Source: Triplophysa rosa (taxonomy: Eukaryota; Chordata; Actinopteri; Cypriniformes; Nemacheilidae). Taken from it: a stretch of DNA of 64,000 bases. Positions within the stretch are counted from its first letter, which is position 1. Every line of letters starts with the position of its first letter. The stretch lies in the NCBI RefSeq assembly GCF_024868665.1, contig NC_079891.1, positions 17,128,712-17,192,711 on the forward strand, given 5' to 3'. The translations under genes and the position numbers were made by a program. Of this stretch, positions 1 through 11,349 are shown piece by piece. The notes beneath the pieces were generated by a model. That model was not told the DNA's origin and did not search any database. It saw only the letters and a list, made by a program, of their open reading frames with translations.

Positions 1-1693
1 AATTTCTTTAAATTGCATTTCAGTAATTCGTCTGACTGTCATTCCAATTCCAGTTAGACATTTGTGAGGTCAATTCAGTACAAATTCAAGCTCATGCCTC
101 AAATGAAAACCAGTTCAATAAAGAATTTTGCCCAACCCTGAGGGACAGTTATAGAGCTCATTTGCAGTGTCATGTTTAGCAGCAGTGGAAAGATCTCTCC
201 ATCAGTAACAAGGCGTGCTTTGTAAAGGTCCAGACTCCCGGCGCAGAGACCTCCATTGTGAAACAACTGGCCTCTTTTAATGTGCTGGCAACGCAGTAAA
301 CGCTCTGCACATGAAGATAAGCACATGCAAAAGCCTAAGAGCACTCGAAGCAAAACATTTCATTATCTGTGTTTATTTAATTATCTGTAGCAGCTTTGTC
401 ATGTGTTGTCAAAATGTGCTTTTTAATTGAATAAATAGACCCATAGGTTTGATGAAGAGATTGAAATTGTAAACTATCAAATACAGTCAACGATTTTGCC
501 CAAAAGACAAACACACCAACATTTCCATCTTATAAAAATGTAACAATCACATAAACAATAGGCAAAAAGAAAGTGTACTGTGGGACTCTAATCCTTTCCG
601 AAATGTAAAACATCAAAGCATCCTGTCATTTTGAGCCAAGTGCATTTTGAATAAACCTTTTTGCAAAGAGTAAACAACTTCTAATAACCTTTAATAATTT
701 GCACATGCATAACCACTATTTTGTGAGGACCACCAAAAATGTTGGAATAAATAAACTGTTAACATTAGGGCATCTATGTACCTATAATCAATGGTCAGAG
801 CTCACGCAATTGAAAGGAGGCCGGGAGATCTGCATATTCATGAATTGTGTTCATTGTTGCAACAGTTTAGAGAAGCCAATTTACATTCTGGCATGTCAAA
901 AACATGACATCGTGTAACAGAAAAATCTTCTCCAGACTTTAAGCTGAAAGCATTAGGATTTGTTTTAGCTGGAATAGATAAAAAACTTGTCCAAGGTGTC
1001 CACACACTCATAAAGAGACACGTTTATTGTATGTGATTATATGATTGTTTCCTGGCTGACAGATCAGGTCACTGTAACCTTTTTCTTTTGGTCAAATAAA
1101 GAAAGTTCTCACAGATGGTGAGATGGATTATTTCCTACAAAAATGCCATTACCTTCTTATACAGGAGTATAACTTTCCAAAAAGTATGTGCATCCATCAT
1201 TAAAGTAATTCAGATGACCCCAGAGGGTTAATAAATGTCTTGTGAAGCAAAACAATATGTTTGTGAGAGAACACGATGAATATTTTGACCGTGTTAACGA
1301 ACGGATACATCAAGTATCCATGGCAACATACAGATCAGTGTGGTAAGATAACGTCGAATCTCAATGGTTCTAGCGTGTCACACGACTGGTTGTCATATGT
1401 GCGTTCTACAATATACACACAAAAAACAATAACATTCAGCATTATTGATGAAGATTACCAATTACAATGTATTTACTTCAATAAAACACATGTAAGTGGC
1501 CCCTAAACAGGTGGGGTCCCTAGGACAGCCTAAGACTGGAGCCGCCTGGTAGAAGCCCCTCCCATGATGCGAATTCGCGTCTGTTGTGAAGTGAATTTCA
1601 CGCACGAATGAAGCGAGTAAACTCAAAATGTTCAAGCGTCCAACTACGCACGAATAGCGCGATTTATTCGCGAAAGTCATGTTTGGTGGGAAC
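1..1693. other. golph3 intron 1, no gene seen
   Basis: Taken as golph3 intron, because the first golph3 exon lies at 12,029-12,244 on the minus strand and the next coding exon (family motif GYTSFWND) is not found to its left in the window. The stretch is AT-rich with no coding signal I trust. An 84-codon minus-strand frame at 99-353 is open but matches no family I recognise. From about 1,500 the sequence resembles dispersed fish repeat, and this repeat appears to resume after 2,774, on the far side of the hAT element at 1,694-2,766. Confidence 0.5.
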
Positions 1694-2766
1694 TAGTGTT
1701 GTCAAAAGTACCGGTACTTCCGGTCCAAGTCGGTACCTAAAAATAAAAAAGTTGTCGGTACCTCATTTTCATAAGACCCGGTACCACCGACGTACCGGGT
1801 CAACCGGGTACTGATGCTCTGTCTGACAGGTTGTCAGTCGGAAACTTTTCATAGACGCAACAAGACGTGATGAGCGGATAAGCGCGGCTCCGATCCACAA
1901 GAGATGCACACAGAAATACTTCAGATTAAAGTCATATCACGAAGAAAACGAACAGAGTTTTGTTGTGAAAGGAGGAAACATCTGGATTTAAGTTAACAAG
2001 TTCAAGCGGTAAGTTTCAAATTCTGTTCGCGTTTGCATTATGAATGTTGTATCATATGTTAAATTAAAGGTTACGTTAAAATAAACATCCCTGTTTTCGT
2101 GTTAATTTGTTAGCGCCAATGCTAATCCAGTCAAGTGTCCTTATTAACCATTTAATGCTTTTATAACTGTAATGGGGTAAAATAAATGGGAGGACAGGAT
2201 GGGGTTTACAGTACCTATTTTATATAGGCCTATCTGCAATCTATGTGCTAGAAAACTATCATACTAACTGTATGACTAGCAATGTGTATGTCTTGGATAG
2301 ATAACTCTATTAGGTTTAAAAAGCCACATTTAAACTAATGAAAAATATATCTGTTGCATTTATTATTTTAATATACAGTTACCTTAATGTAAGTAATCTT
2401 GTGTAAATGCAGTATAAAAACGGAGGTTTGTTTTAATATTGCATATGCATGTTTGTTCAGTCAGATGACTTACTGAAGTTTATTCTATTTGTCTTATACA
2501 GCAGCAGACTGAGGAGGATGTTCATCAGCATGAGAGACCCCAGTGAGCACACAACCGTTTCGGAAACAATTAACTTGTATACTTCATGTATACAAAATGG
2601 CATTGCTTTCTATACATTTATATTAATAATGAGCTTTATTAATAAAATTGTGTTTCAATTAGCATGTACTGGTGTTTTGCTTTGGTACCGAAATTGGTAC
2701 CGAGAACCGTGGAATTTTACTGGTATTGGTACCGACTACTGAAATTTTGGTACCGTGACAACACTA
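1694..2766. mobile_element. Non-autonomous hAT element with perfect 8-bp target duplication
   Basis: The ends are TAGTGTTGTCA and its exact inverse TGACAACACTA. The element is flanked on both sides by the 8-mer GTGGGAAC (1,686-1,693 and 2,767-2,774), a hAT-type target duplication. Subterminal GGTACC repeats crowd both ends (1,729-1,800 and 2,684-2,755), as expected for transposase-binding arrays. The 1,073-bp interior has no transposase frame, so it is a non-autonomous or internally deleted copy. Removing it rejoins flanking sequence without a gap. Confidence 0.88.
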
Positions 2767-3164
2767 GTGGGAACGCTCGATTACATTTTCTCTATTCCAA
2801 TCACATATTGGTGGGCGGACCTAGTGCAAATTGTCTCTGCCTTTATTTATTTTTGAAACTGTTTCACTTTCACTCGACAGAAAACCCCCACTTCCCGCAG
2901 CACCCCCACTTCCCGCAGCTATGCTCTCATGCCATCCCAGATGTTCTTCAATTGAACACAAACAATTCTTCATTTTATCGTATATCAACATCATCATTAA
3001 TGGTCTTAAGGCTGTTCCAAACTGGGACGATAATCGCGTGCGTTTTAGGGATGGGCATTTTTGATCATATTTCATTTCGAGTACTGGACAGGTTTGAAAA
3101 ACGAGTACTCAATTAATTGGGGGCAGGGCATTAGAGGGGGCGGGGCGTGTCCCCCATACCATGG

Positions 3165-3966
3165 TAGAGGTCTGCAACCCGTCCCGAGCCCGACGGGGCC
3201 CAAAAAACTCACGGGCTTCGGGTCGGGTTAATGTTTAATGAATATAAAAAAATATATAGGCTATATACAAACAAGTTTGCGTGCCGTGGCGTGTGATTGC
3301 GTGTTTGCTGCATTGTGACCACAAAAAAACATGAGAAACACACTTTTCGCATAAACTGTTCTGCGCACGTGCTCCCGCTCTTGTCCTCGTTATCACAACA
3401 CAGCAGGTGACGGTAAGATGAGTGCGATAAAGCAAAATATTAGCGATGGAAAATGTATTACAGTTCCAAATGATGCAGGGAAAGCTGCACTCTGGAAGAA
3501 TTATGATCTTGTCATTACTGTCAAGACCGGCCCGTAGTGTCCTCAGCATCCCTGCAAGTAACGTTAGCAGCTGCAGCGAGAGGAACTTCAGTGCAGCTGG
3601 GCTAACTTTTAATCAGAGGAGGATGGCGCTTAAACCAACAGTTCCAGAGGGTTCAAAATGATTTTTGACTTTTACACCTGTTCACTCACAACAAAGTTTC
3701 GTTATTGGTAAGTCTGTGCTATTTCTTATTTTTTCTTGTGTGTTCACTGAGGGGGCCGCCATGCCTTAATGAATCTGTGTTTGCCTACATGTAGCTATTT
3801 GTTTAATTATCATCGCAAGCAATCATAAAATGCAGCACATTTCAACAAAGCTTGCTGTTAAACGCACTTCGGGTTCGGGCTTAAAATGTAACTGTAATGG
3901 TCGGGTTAAACAATCTCGGGTACGGGCCGGGTTCGGGATTTCGTTTAAAGCCCGTGCAGACCTCTA
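3165..3966 (+). mobile_element. Nested hAT remnant with transposase C-terminus
   Basis: The ends TAGAGGTCTGCA and TGCAGACCTCTA are exact inverses. The duplication TACCATGG is perfect at 3,157-3,164 and 3,967-3,974. A plus-strand frame ending near 3,661 reads LSIPASN, then SERNFSAAGLTFNQRR, which resembles the hAT C-terminal dimerisation motif (SERxFSxAG, then RR). The N-terminal and catalytic parts are missing, so it cannot mobilise itself. GC-rich CGGGTTCGGG-like repeats lie near both ends. It interrupts the element at 3,046-6,506 and is therefore younger. Confidence 0.85.
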
Positions 3967-4405
3967 TACCATGGTGACAATGAAAAGATTTTAATTACAA
4001 TACTGATACAAAAATTTATGTTAATAAAACTATAAGATTGAGTAAATAATTAAATCGACACTGTTAGATTATTAAAAATTCACTATCAATGTTTTTGAAA
4101 ATAAAGTAAACATTTAAAAGAAATATCAGCCCTGTCACATTTCTGTCTGTCAGTGTCTGACGGTAAAGTCTCTTATGCTCATGACATTTTGTGTCCAAAT
4201 ATACTGGTGTGGAGCAGGTTGAGCGTTTTTAATCCATTCTTATGAACGTCAGCGCATGTTCACATGGCGCTCGCGGAGAAGAGGAATGCTCGCTTTGCTC
4301 CGCGAGCTCAGCTTCCATGGGAATGGATTGAAAATGCTCGCCCTGCCCCGCGAGCGGCGCGAATACAACACTAACCCATTATAAACAGAAATTCTGTGCC
4401 CTCTG

Positions 4406-6063
4406 CAGGGCCGGATTATCCAATGGGCATTATGGGCACAGGCCCAGGGGCCCATACGCGCTTGGGGCCCAAACAAGGGGGAGAAAATTTCACATAACAA
4501 TGTTTTCGCTACATTCATTCTGCCGTGTGCCTCTCTGGCCCACACACAGGCAAGTGCGCACACAAAACAGTGTTTCTAACGTACGCAAGTCTGTCTCTTG
4601 ATTTGGTAACGTTTACGAGCCCTTTAGCAGCTTTTGTTCAGAAGCACAAAGCGACAAATCTAGCAACTTTCCGATAACCTTAGCTTTCATTCAGTGGAAA
4701 AATTTCGCCAGTTCTGTCCCGCAAGCGCAAGGTCTCTCTTTCCCCACGCAGGGATCGTCTTAGTGAGCAGCACATTCGACAGGTGACTCCTGAATGAAAT
4801 GAGTAGAAAACAGCGTTTCCAACAACCTGTCACTGTTATCGTCTGTTTGAATATATAAACATGAACACATTTCGTCTGTAAATATGCACATGGTTACCTA
4901 GACAGAGACTGTGTGAAAGAATATAGCCAAAATCGCAGCTTTTTATGGTGATTTGTTAGAAGATGTTGCGTTAAAAGTCAGAACTGACAATAGAAACCGA
5001 AAATATGTAAATGAGAATGGCTTTATTGTTGTAAATATAATCTATAGGCTAAATTAGAATACCCTCACGGTTGTCTTTAAAATCTCAAAAGGTAAGAGTT
5101 TTTTACATGTATTTGGTGGTGTTTCTTCGCCAATAATGAATTTTATATTGATATAATGTTGATCAGTTCTAACTGCCTTACTTTACCGATTTTTAGCCTT
5201 CGTTATTAGAAAATCCAGAGTGCTTTTACATACATTGCAAAATGTTTACTTACACAGACTCGTAACATATAGGCTAAAGAAGTATACCTTTAATATATTT
5301 AATATACGTTAATGCCGTTTAACACATTACACGCTTACATAAGAACGTGAGTTGCGAGGTGCTTGTTACACAAATTTAAAGTTTAACAAATGGACAAATT
5401 ACTTTTATAGTAGGGTGACCATATTAGCCATTTCTCCGCATTTGTCGACCGCATTCGTCATCAAGGTTTATTATTTCAGGTTTTATTTTATAAAGGCAGC
5501 TGTTATATTTCAAGGTAATAATGACTACAATGAACTACAATGATTATATGTCTTAAGCGATGTTAAATGTTAATTTTATGATTTTTTTACTGAAATGTGA
5601 GAAACTCGATGACGTATGCGTATGCTAATGGTTAGAGAGTCGGACTCATGACCAGAAGGTTGCCGGTTCGATTCCCAGGGTAACAACTGAGGTGCCCTTG
5701 AGCAAGGCACCTTACCCCTACTTGCTCCCCGGGCGCTGCAGTGATAGCTGCCCACTGCTCCGGGGGTACATGTGTTCACCACTTGCTGTGCGTGTGTTCA
5801 CTACTCTCTGGATGGGTTAAATGCAGAGGTCACATTTCGTTGCCTTGTACTTGTACATGTGCAATGACAATAAAGTTGAATCTAATCTAATCCTGATGGA
5901 GGATGTGTACAAGTGTTGATATTGTCCTTCAGGTTGTGATCATAGTTTGTAACTTGGCAATGTAATCCTGTATAAAATAGAGGTGTTTCCTACACGTTGT
6001 ACCCTTTAAAAACTTTATTGTGCGCACGTGTGTATGGGCCCCTGAATTCTTAATCCGGGCCTG
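4406..6063. mobile_element. Nested hAT-type element with GGGCCGGATTA ends
   Basis: The left end reads CAGGGCCGGATTA and the right end TAATCCGGGCCTG, inverses with one mismatch. The duplication GCCCTCTG is perfect at 4,398-4,405 and 6,064-6,071. Subterminal GGGCCCATACGCGC-like and GTATGGGCCCC sequences also mirror each other. No transposase is present in the 1,658 bp. A tRNA-headed SINE lies inside at about 5,614-5,892. The element interrupts the hAT element at 3,046-6,506. Confidence 0.85.
5614..5892 (+). mobile_element. tRNA-derived SINE
   Basis: The head has a Pol III A-box-like TGGTTAGAGAGTCGG near 5,627-5,642 and a consensus B box GGTTCGATTCC at 5,665-5,675. The body contains a GCCCTTGAGCAAGGCACC hairpin-prone segment common in fish SINEs. 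The 3' end is AATAAAGTTGAATCTAATC, a short ATCTA repeat tail. It lies inside the hAT element at 4,406-6,063. Subfamily was not determined. Confidence 0.8.
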
Positions 6064-6738
6064 GCCCTCTGGATGCAGCGCAAAGAGACGCAACAAACGT
6101 CCAGTTTCTTTTTGCTTTCGCCATGTTGCATCGCGCCGCTCGCGTGTGGTGTAACGTTAGACAGAGTGTAAGATGATAACGGATCAAACTTGTAGTAGAT
6201 TTGTATGTTTTGTATGCTGCTTGGCGCTGCACATTTTGCACTTGACTGTATTTTCGTCAGGTTTATCAAAGTGAAACCAAGCATCGCTGTGCGCTTTATA
6301 CGCCCTTCTGTGCTCCAGACTTGACTCTGGACCGCAAACTCTCGCAATGGAACAATCAAGTATCTGGGCACAACCCGAAATGCCAGCATAACCAATCAGA
6401 AGGAAAGAAAATAATTAAAAAATGTATTTATAGAGCCAAACAATCATCGTTTTCACCATCGATCGTCGCTGTCGCGTTCGAGTAACGTTACTCGTGCCCA
6501 TCCCTAGCGCGTTTATCATGTTTAACGCCTCGTGATTAAAAGGGCGCCAAAACAGCAGGCGTAAAAGCATCACTTAAAAAAACGCCTTGGGCCTGTTTCT
6601 TTTGTTTGACACGCCGCATTAAAAACTGGTCGACCAATGAGATTGGCACGTTTGTTCACGTGCCTGGAGCTGCTTAAGTTACAGTAATACATGACTTGGT
6701 GGCGCTCAAGCACAAAACAGTCTTGCCGAGCACACATT

Positions 6739-7090
6739 GGCTGTGTACGAAATAGCCCCCTATACCCTAATATAGTGCACTATTTGAGGGGACATCCATT
6801 TTTAGTGGTGTCCGAATTAATAGTGGACATTATTGAGTGCACTCATTCAATCCCATGATGTATCATAATAACTAGTGTACAACCGATGTACACTCACGGT
6901 TAGCCATCTATCGTAACGCTCGCGCTGAATGAATTCCCGCGTCTCGGCAGATGGCGCCCACAGCATTTCGAGTGCACAGGGTGTCCGAATTTACTCACTC
7001 GTTTTCACCTGCTCCTTAAAGTGGACTATATAAGTGAACTAATGTAGGGAATAGTGAATGAGTGTATAGTGGACGATTTCGGACACAGCC
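6739..7090. mobile_element. MITE with GGCTGTGT ends
   Basis: GGCTGTGTACGAAATAG at the left is mirrored by a right end whose complement reads GGCTGTGTCCGAAATCG. The inverted match runs about 29 bases with some mismatches. A 3-bp ATT repeat flanks the element (6,736-6,738 and 7,091-7,093). At 352 bp with no frame it is a non-autonomous DNA element. The superfamily is unclear because a 3-bp duplication is weak evidence. Confidence 0.65.
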
Positions 7091-7195
7091 ATTGACAAAG
7101 AGGAAGCAAGATGAATTTTTCTTCTGTGTGACAAGCGAGTGTCAGAAGTTGCGCAGCGCCACCTTATGTACTGGGGTGTTTCTGTTTTTCATTAA

Positions 7196-7778
7196 CGGAG
7201 TCATATAGCATGGCTAAAATGAATATTATTGTTTGTTTTAGATGTAATGCAATGTTTATACACCATTTAAAGTTTAAAAAACGTTGTATTTTCCACATAC
7301 CGTTCATGTTTGTATCTCCTCTTTGCCCCGCCTCTCTGAAATGCACTGATTTTTTACAAAGCTCATCGCTCTGAAAAGCGAGATGTGCTATGATTGGCCA
7401 GTTCACCAGTGCGTAGTGATTGGTCAAATACTGCAAGCATTTCACGGAAATGTAACGCCTCTTACCATATTCGGAACATCAGGTTCCAAAGCAATTGTAC
7501 TGACAGGCGATACAATGAGATTTACAATTACGCCCACCTTAACTACGTGTAGATTTGGGCGGTCTTAGTCAAATCATGTTACGAAGTTACGTAGATTCGC
7601 CGGGGTGTGGTTACACGAGGCGTTTCAGGCAAGTCTGGTTGAGCATTCGCTTTTAGATAGAATGCATCTTTTGTTCTCACACTTTCATTTGTGCAATTTT
7701 ACGTGTCTAATACATGCATGGGCAACTTATAACACACCAAAGACACAGAAAAACACGTACTTCCGCCATATGACCCTT
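7196..7778 (-). mobile_element. TTAA-flanked MITE, diverged copy of a three-member family
   Basis: This is homologous, in inverted orientation, to the copies at 24,194-24,731 and 37,125-37,659. Shared internal sequence includes AATACATGCATGGGCAAC-type blocks and the outer CATATGACCCnTTTAA. TTAA is at 7,192-7,195 and 7,779-7,782. The left terminus is degraded (CGGAGTCATATAG), so this copy looks older than the other two. No coding capacity. Confidence 0.75.
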
Positions 7779-8100
7779 TTAAGCGTCATCTATGTCAGGG
7801 AGTGAATTTGCACGTTCACTCGGCTCATCGCCAGTGAAAATCGTTTGGGTACGAACGCCAAAAAACGCTGGCGATAAGTGCGTGCGATTATCGTCCCGGT
7901 GTGTACAAGCTTTTGTGTCATACTAATGATAAAATATCAGAAATTTTATCCTTTCTTTTAGCACTGAATTTATTTTCAAATATGGGGTCAAATGACACCC
8001 ACTTCATTCTGTTACATTATTAAATCACGTATGTATATATTACATTATATGATATTATATTATATATTGCTTGAAATGTTAAATTAATGGAATAGAAATA

Positions 8101-8400
8101 TGCATTAAAGTAGCAATGTGGGATTTTTAGGAGGATCTATTGACAGAAATGCAATATAATATACAAAACTATTTCTTCAGAGGTGTATAAAGACCATACC
8201 TAATGAACCATTGTGTTTGTATTACCTTAGAATAAGCTATTTATATCTACCTACAGAGCGGGCCTACATACATTGAATTCACCATGTTGCACCACCATGC
8301 TTTGTAGAGTAGCCCTAAATGGACAAACAGCTCTACAAAGTGCGTTTCCTCGTCCTCTGCCTCTACCCTGCGGTACGTAGTCCGGTTGTCCCTGTCTTTA
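8101..8400 (+). repeat. Dispersed repeat, copy 1 of 2
   Basis: About 300 bp here is closely similar and co-linear with 35,340-35,585, from the block TTTTTAGGAGGATCTATTGA through CATACATTGAATTC to the ACAAACAnCTCTACAA block. I see no terminal inverted repeats, so the class is unknown. This copy runs into a long G run at 8,404. Confidence 0.75.
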
Positions 8401-8403
8401 CAA

Positions 8404-8429
8404 GGGGGGGGGGGGGGGGGGGGGGGGGG
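8404..8429 (+). repeat. Uninterrupted G26 tract
   Basis: 26 consecutive G residues directly follow the dispersed repeat. Such a tract can fold into G-quadruplexes and is very prone to length change and sequencing error, so the true length is uncertain. No gene is nearby; it sits in golph3 intron 1. Confidence 0.9.
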
Positions 8430-9376
8430 CTTGGGTTGGTGGAACATCTACTAACATAGTCCTAACTGCTATCTTGCTGTCAGATCAATTGCATTTAACA
8501 GCGTTGCCATTTACTGTTAGCTAGCTCTGCCCTCAAACGTGATGTGTAATGCAAGCATGAAATGCCCAATCATTCCCCAATTATTCCCTCAAAATGAAAT
8601 AAAACTAGAATTTCAGATCCTCAACAAAGAGAATATATGCAAGTAATTTGCTAATTTATTTTAAAAATGTAACCCTTTTAAATGTAATAACAGAGCCAGT
8701 TACTTGGATTTCCTAAAATCATTTTCATTGCAGTGTGTAACTTAGCTTTCCTTCAATGTTAACGATCTGCAAAGTTCATAAAATCATAAAAGTCCATGAT
8801 AAACAACGATCTTGCATCTCAAAATAAAGTGTCGACTCTGAATGGCCAGAACGAGTCGATATTTTTTCAAAGCTCATTTTCAGACGTCACATTTGCATAA
8901 TCACTGCCTGCCCACAAAACACGAACACTCTGACCTGCCCACAAACACTTCTGATAGTTTGTGTGTTTACATCTTGTAGAGGAGACGCTGTGTTCTGTGC
9001 TGCAAAATCAAGCATGTAGTTGTTTTTACTTCCAAATCCAAAGGATGATGATGTAAATAACCAGAGGATGCAAATATTTTCCCCACAATTGCACAGCAGT
9101 GTAATAAAACCTTTAGTTTTTTACTTGTCATTTTACTGACTGTTTCTCCAACCGTGGCGAGTTTAATGTGGGATTTGCTAAACGCTTGTCCAGGAAAGTT
9201 GGGTCAGCACGACTTTATTTCGCCCAATAAACATCTCTGAATCACAACCTGCAAGTGTGATTAATAAGACATGTAAGTTATATCTTCTATTGAATGTTGA
9301 AAAATCGCTAATTTTGTGTGTTATGTGGTGTACACTAACAGCTGCTATTACTGTCCTACTGAAAATCTGATAATCA
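8430..9376. other. golph3 intron 1, nothing recognised
   Basis: AT-rich sequence without a supported exon, terminal inverted repeat or tandem array. Confidence 0.5.
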
Positions 9377-9605
9377 GGTGCCGGTTGCATAAACTGTTTA
9401 GACTAGTCTAAGAAGTTAGTCATCAATTTTTTTTCTTCAAGACTGGTCATACCTTCTTTAAATCAGTTACATAGAAAGGTAGATTGGGCTAATTGAAATT
9501 GATAAAGAATGATTAGTCCTAACTAATTGCTAGTCAGTGAGACTAGTAGTTAAGACGCCTTGTCTGAACTTTGTGGCTAAGTTTACGCAACTAGGCCCAG
9601 GTGTG
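9377..9605. mobile_element. Possible small MITE with GGTTGCATAAAC ends
   Basis: GGTTGCATAAACTGTTTAGAC at the left is partly mirrored by GGCTAAGTTTACGCAAC at the right, with inner CTTAGACTAGTC-like blocks also inverted (GACTAGTAGTTAAGAC). No target duplication was fixed. Size and structure suggest a non-autonomous element. Confidence 0.5.
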
Positions 9606-9798
9606 AGCCCAATATTGTCAAAAAATGTGTCATTTAATGTAGAGTGTCTGTCGTTTTTTATTTCTTGGAGTCATGATAAAGGATGTGCATAGATTTCGTT
9701 TATGAGCTGTAATGTTTCATAAGTCAGTAATGTTAGCATTGCGGCTAACGCATATAACAGTTACCATATTTTTTCAGTTTAGTTGTGGGTCCAGTTCA

Positions 9799-9955
9799 CT
9801 TACATTTACATTTACATTTACACTTATGCATTTGGCATACGCTCATTGCATTGCATTACACATTTTGTTTCTGACTATGTGCAATCCCCTGGGATCGAAC
9901 ACATGACCTTGTCATTGCTAGTGCCATGCCCTAACCACTGAGCCACAGAAAGCTT
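9799..9955 (-). mobile_element. tRNA-headed SINE with L2-like 3' tail
   Basis: Read on the minus strand it begins with an A-box-like TGGCTCAGTGGTTAG (near 9,936-9,950) and a B box GTGTTCGATCCC (9,891-9,902), as in tRNA-derived SINEs. It ends in a TAAATGTAAATGTAAATG tail preceded by a diverged CGTATGCCAAATGCATAAG block. The same kind of tail ends the L2-type LINE at 57,596-58,441, which suggests mobilisation by that LINE lineage. A diverged relative lies at 21,246-21,393. Confidence 0.75.
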
Positions 9956-10228
9956 TTATTATTGGATTCATGATAAAGGATGTGGATAGATTTCGTTTGT
10001 ATGCTGTAATGTTTCATAAGTCGGTCACCTTAACATTACAGCTAACGCATTAACGTTGCTTTACTGTACTGTGTTTACTTCTTAGCTGTGGGTCCTTTCG
10101 CTTACATAAGCGTCATTATCTTTATAACACAAATCGATGCCATTTTTGTAACCACCCAAAATAATATGAACTCAGTCCAGCGGGGGCAGGGGGAGGGGGG
10201 AGCAATCAAACTAGGGTTCGGACCAGGC

Positions 10229-10667
10229 TAGTCTCAGCCTCAGACGTAACGCCCACGGCCCGTTGGCTGAACGTCTGATACATAAGGCACACTTTTCTGG
10301 AAACACTTCAGCACGTTCGAAGTCGTCATCTGATTGGTTGAATATCACAGGATTTTCCGGAGACGTGTGTCGCGTTCTTTAACGGTCCGCCTGGAAACAA
10401 CACAAAGCTGTCTGATCTAAGAAGTAAGCTGTCGGGTTTACAACAGTTGCTATAAGAATTCATCACGATCGACTAAACGCTTAATTCTTAAAAGTATGTG
10501 AGATTCACGGCATAAACTTATAATCATATGGTTGCAGTTAACTTTTGACACGTTCGTTAATTTACACCGGTCTGAAACGTGATTGGCTGCTTTACCTGTC
10601 AGTCATATGGCCTCTTGGGCGGGCCTTGCCAAAGAAAGCGGCGATAAGGTCTGGCTACGCGAGACTA
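10229..10667. mobile_element. MITE with perfect 9-bp target duplication
   Basis: The ends TAGTCTC and GAGACTA are exact inverses. The next block (right end, complemented: GCGTAGCCAGACC) only partly matches the left. The 9-mer GGACCAGGC lies on both sides (10,220-10,228 and 10,668-10,676). A 9-bp duplication is longer than hAT (8) and suggests a Mutator-like or other 9-bp superfamily. 439 bp, no frame. Confidence 0.75.
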
Positions 10668-11345
10668 GGACCAGGCAATCGAACTAAATGTGAAACCACC
10701 CTAATTCACAGGGACACAAAAAAATGAGCGTCACACGATCATTGACCCTCATACAGATAAGCAAACAAAAGGAACATTTAACCTTCAGTAACCTGTGTGT
10801 TGGGCTGTACATAATATAATATGGAAGAGATTTTATCCATGATGGAAAAAGACAGCAATGCAAAAAAGGACTGCTGTGTGAACAAACCGTGTGAATACAC
10901 CCTCTCGATTCAAGTCTGCATTAATGCAGTGACAAGAACATATTTGGTATACAGCCAATTAAAATCCCTCACAGACCTTCTACATACATACAATTGTACT
11001 GACAAATATAGTCTCAGGGACTGTGACCTGACACTTTAAAATTAATTTTAATGAAAAATTATAATTTTATAAATGAAAAGAGGAGTTATTCATTAATGAG
11101 ACACTTTACAGACACCAGACCACGATGCCTACAGTTGACAGGCCATTATAAACTCGAAGTAAAGGTCAATCAATACAGTTACAGCGGTCATTGCTAAACC
11201 ATCCTGGCTCGTTTTGGTTGAGCAATATCTGCCTGTTTACTTACTCCTGCTGTCACACTAGTTACCCCAAAACTTTTTTTTTATTCTACATCAACACCTT
11301 GGATAGACAATAAATACCTATGAATAACCCCAGTCTTAATGCTTT
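10668..11345. other. golph3 intron 1, nothing recognised
   Basis: AT-rich, no supported exon or repeat structure. A 72-codon plus-strand frame at 10,821-11,039 has no recognisable family. Confidence 0.45.
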
Positions 11346-11349
11346 AGAG

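Larger units (their letters stand above)
3046..6506. mobile_element. hAT element hosting two further hAT insertions
   Basis: The ends TAGGGATGGGCA and TGCCCATCCCTA are exact inverses. The flanking 8-mers are GTGCGTTT (3,038-3,045) and GCGCGTTT (6,507-6,514), one mismatch in eight. The span is 3,461 bp, but 802 bp and 1,658 bp of it are later insertions at 3,165-3,966 and 4,406-6,063, so the original element was about 1.0 kb. No transposase frame belongs to the original part. Confidence 0.82.
3024..7897. mobile_element. Candidate outer element with GGGACGATAATCGC inverted ends
   Basis: GGGACGATAATCGCGTGCG at 3,024-3,042 is nearly matched, inverted, by CGTGCGATTATCGTCCC at 7,881-7,897. Everything between, including three hAT elements, one SINE and two MITEs, would then be inside one older transposon. 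I could not find a target duplication or fix the exact ends, so the outer boundaries are provisional. The inverted match itself is clear in the sequence. Confidence 0.45.

Noticed and set aside
99..353. 84-codon minus-strand frame as a golph3 exon
   Set aside because: The translation shares nothing with the GPP34 domain and has no flanking splice sites that would keep the golph3 frame.
5614..5720. Functional tRNA gene
   Set aside because: Same reason: the tRNA-like head continues directly into a SINE body and tail.
9880..9955. Functional tRNA gene
   Set aside because: A and B boxes are present but belong to a SINE head; no cloverleaf with a proper acceptor stem could be drawn.
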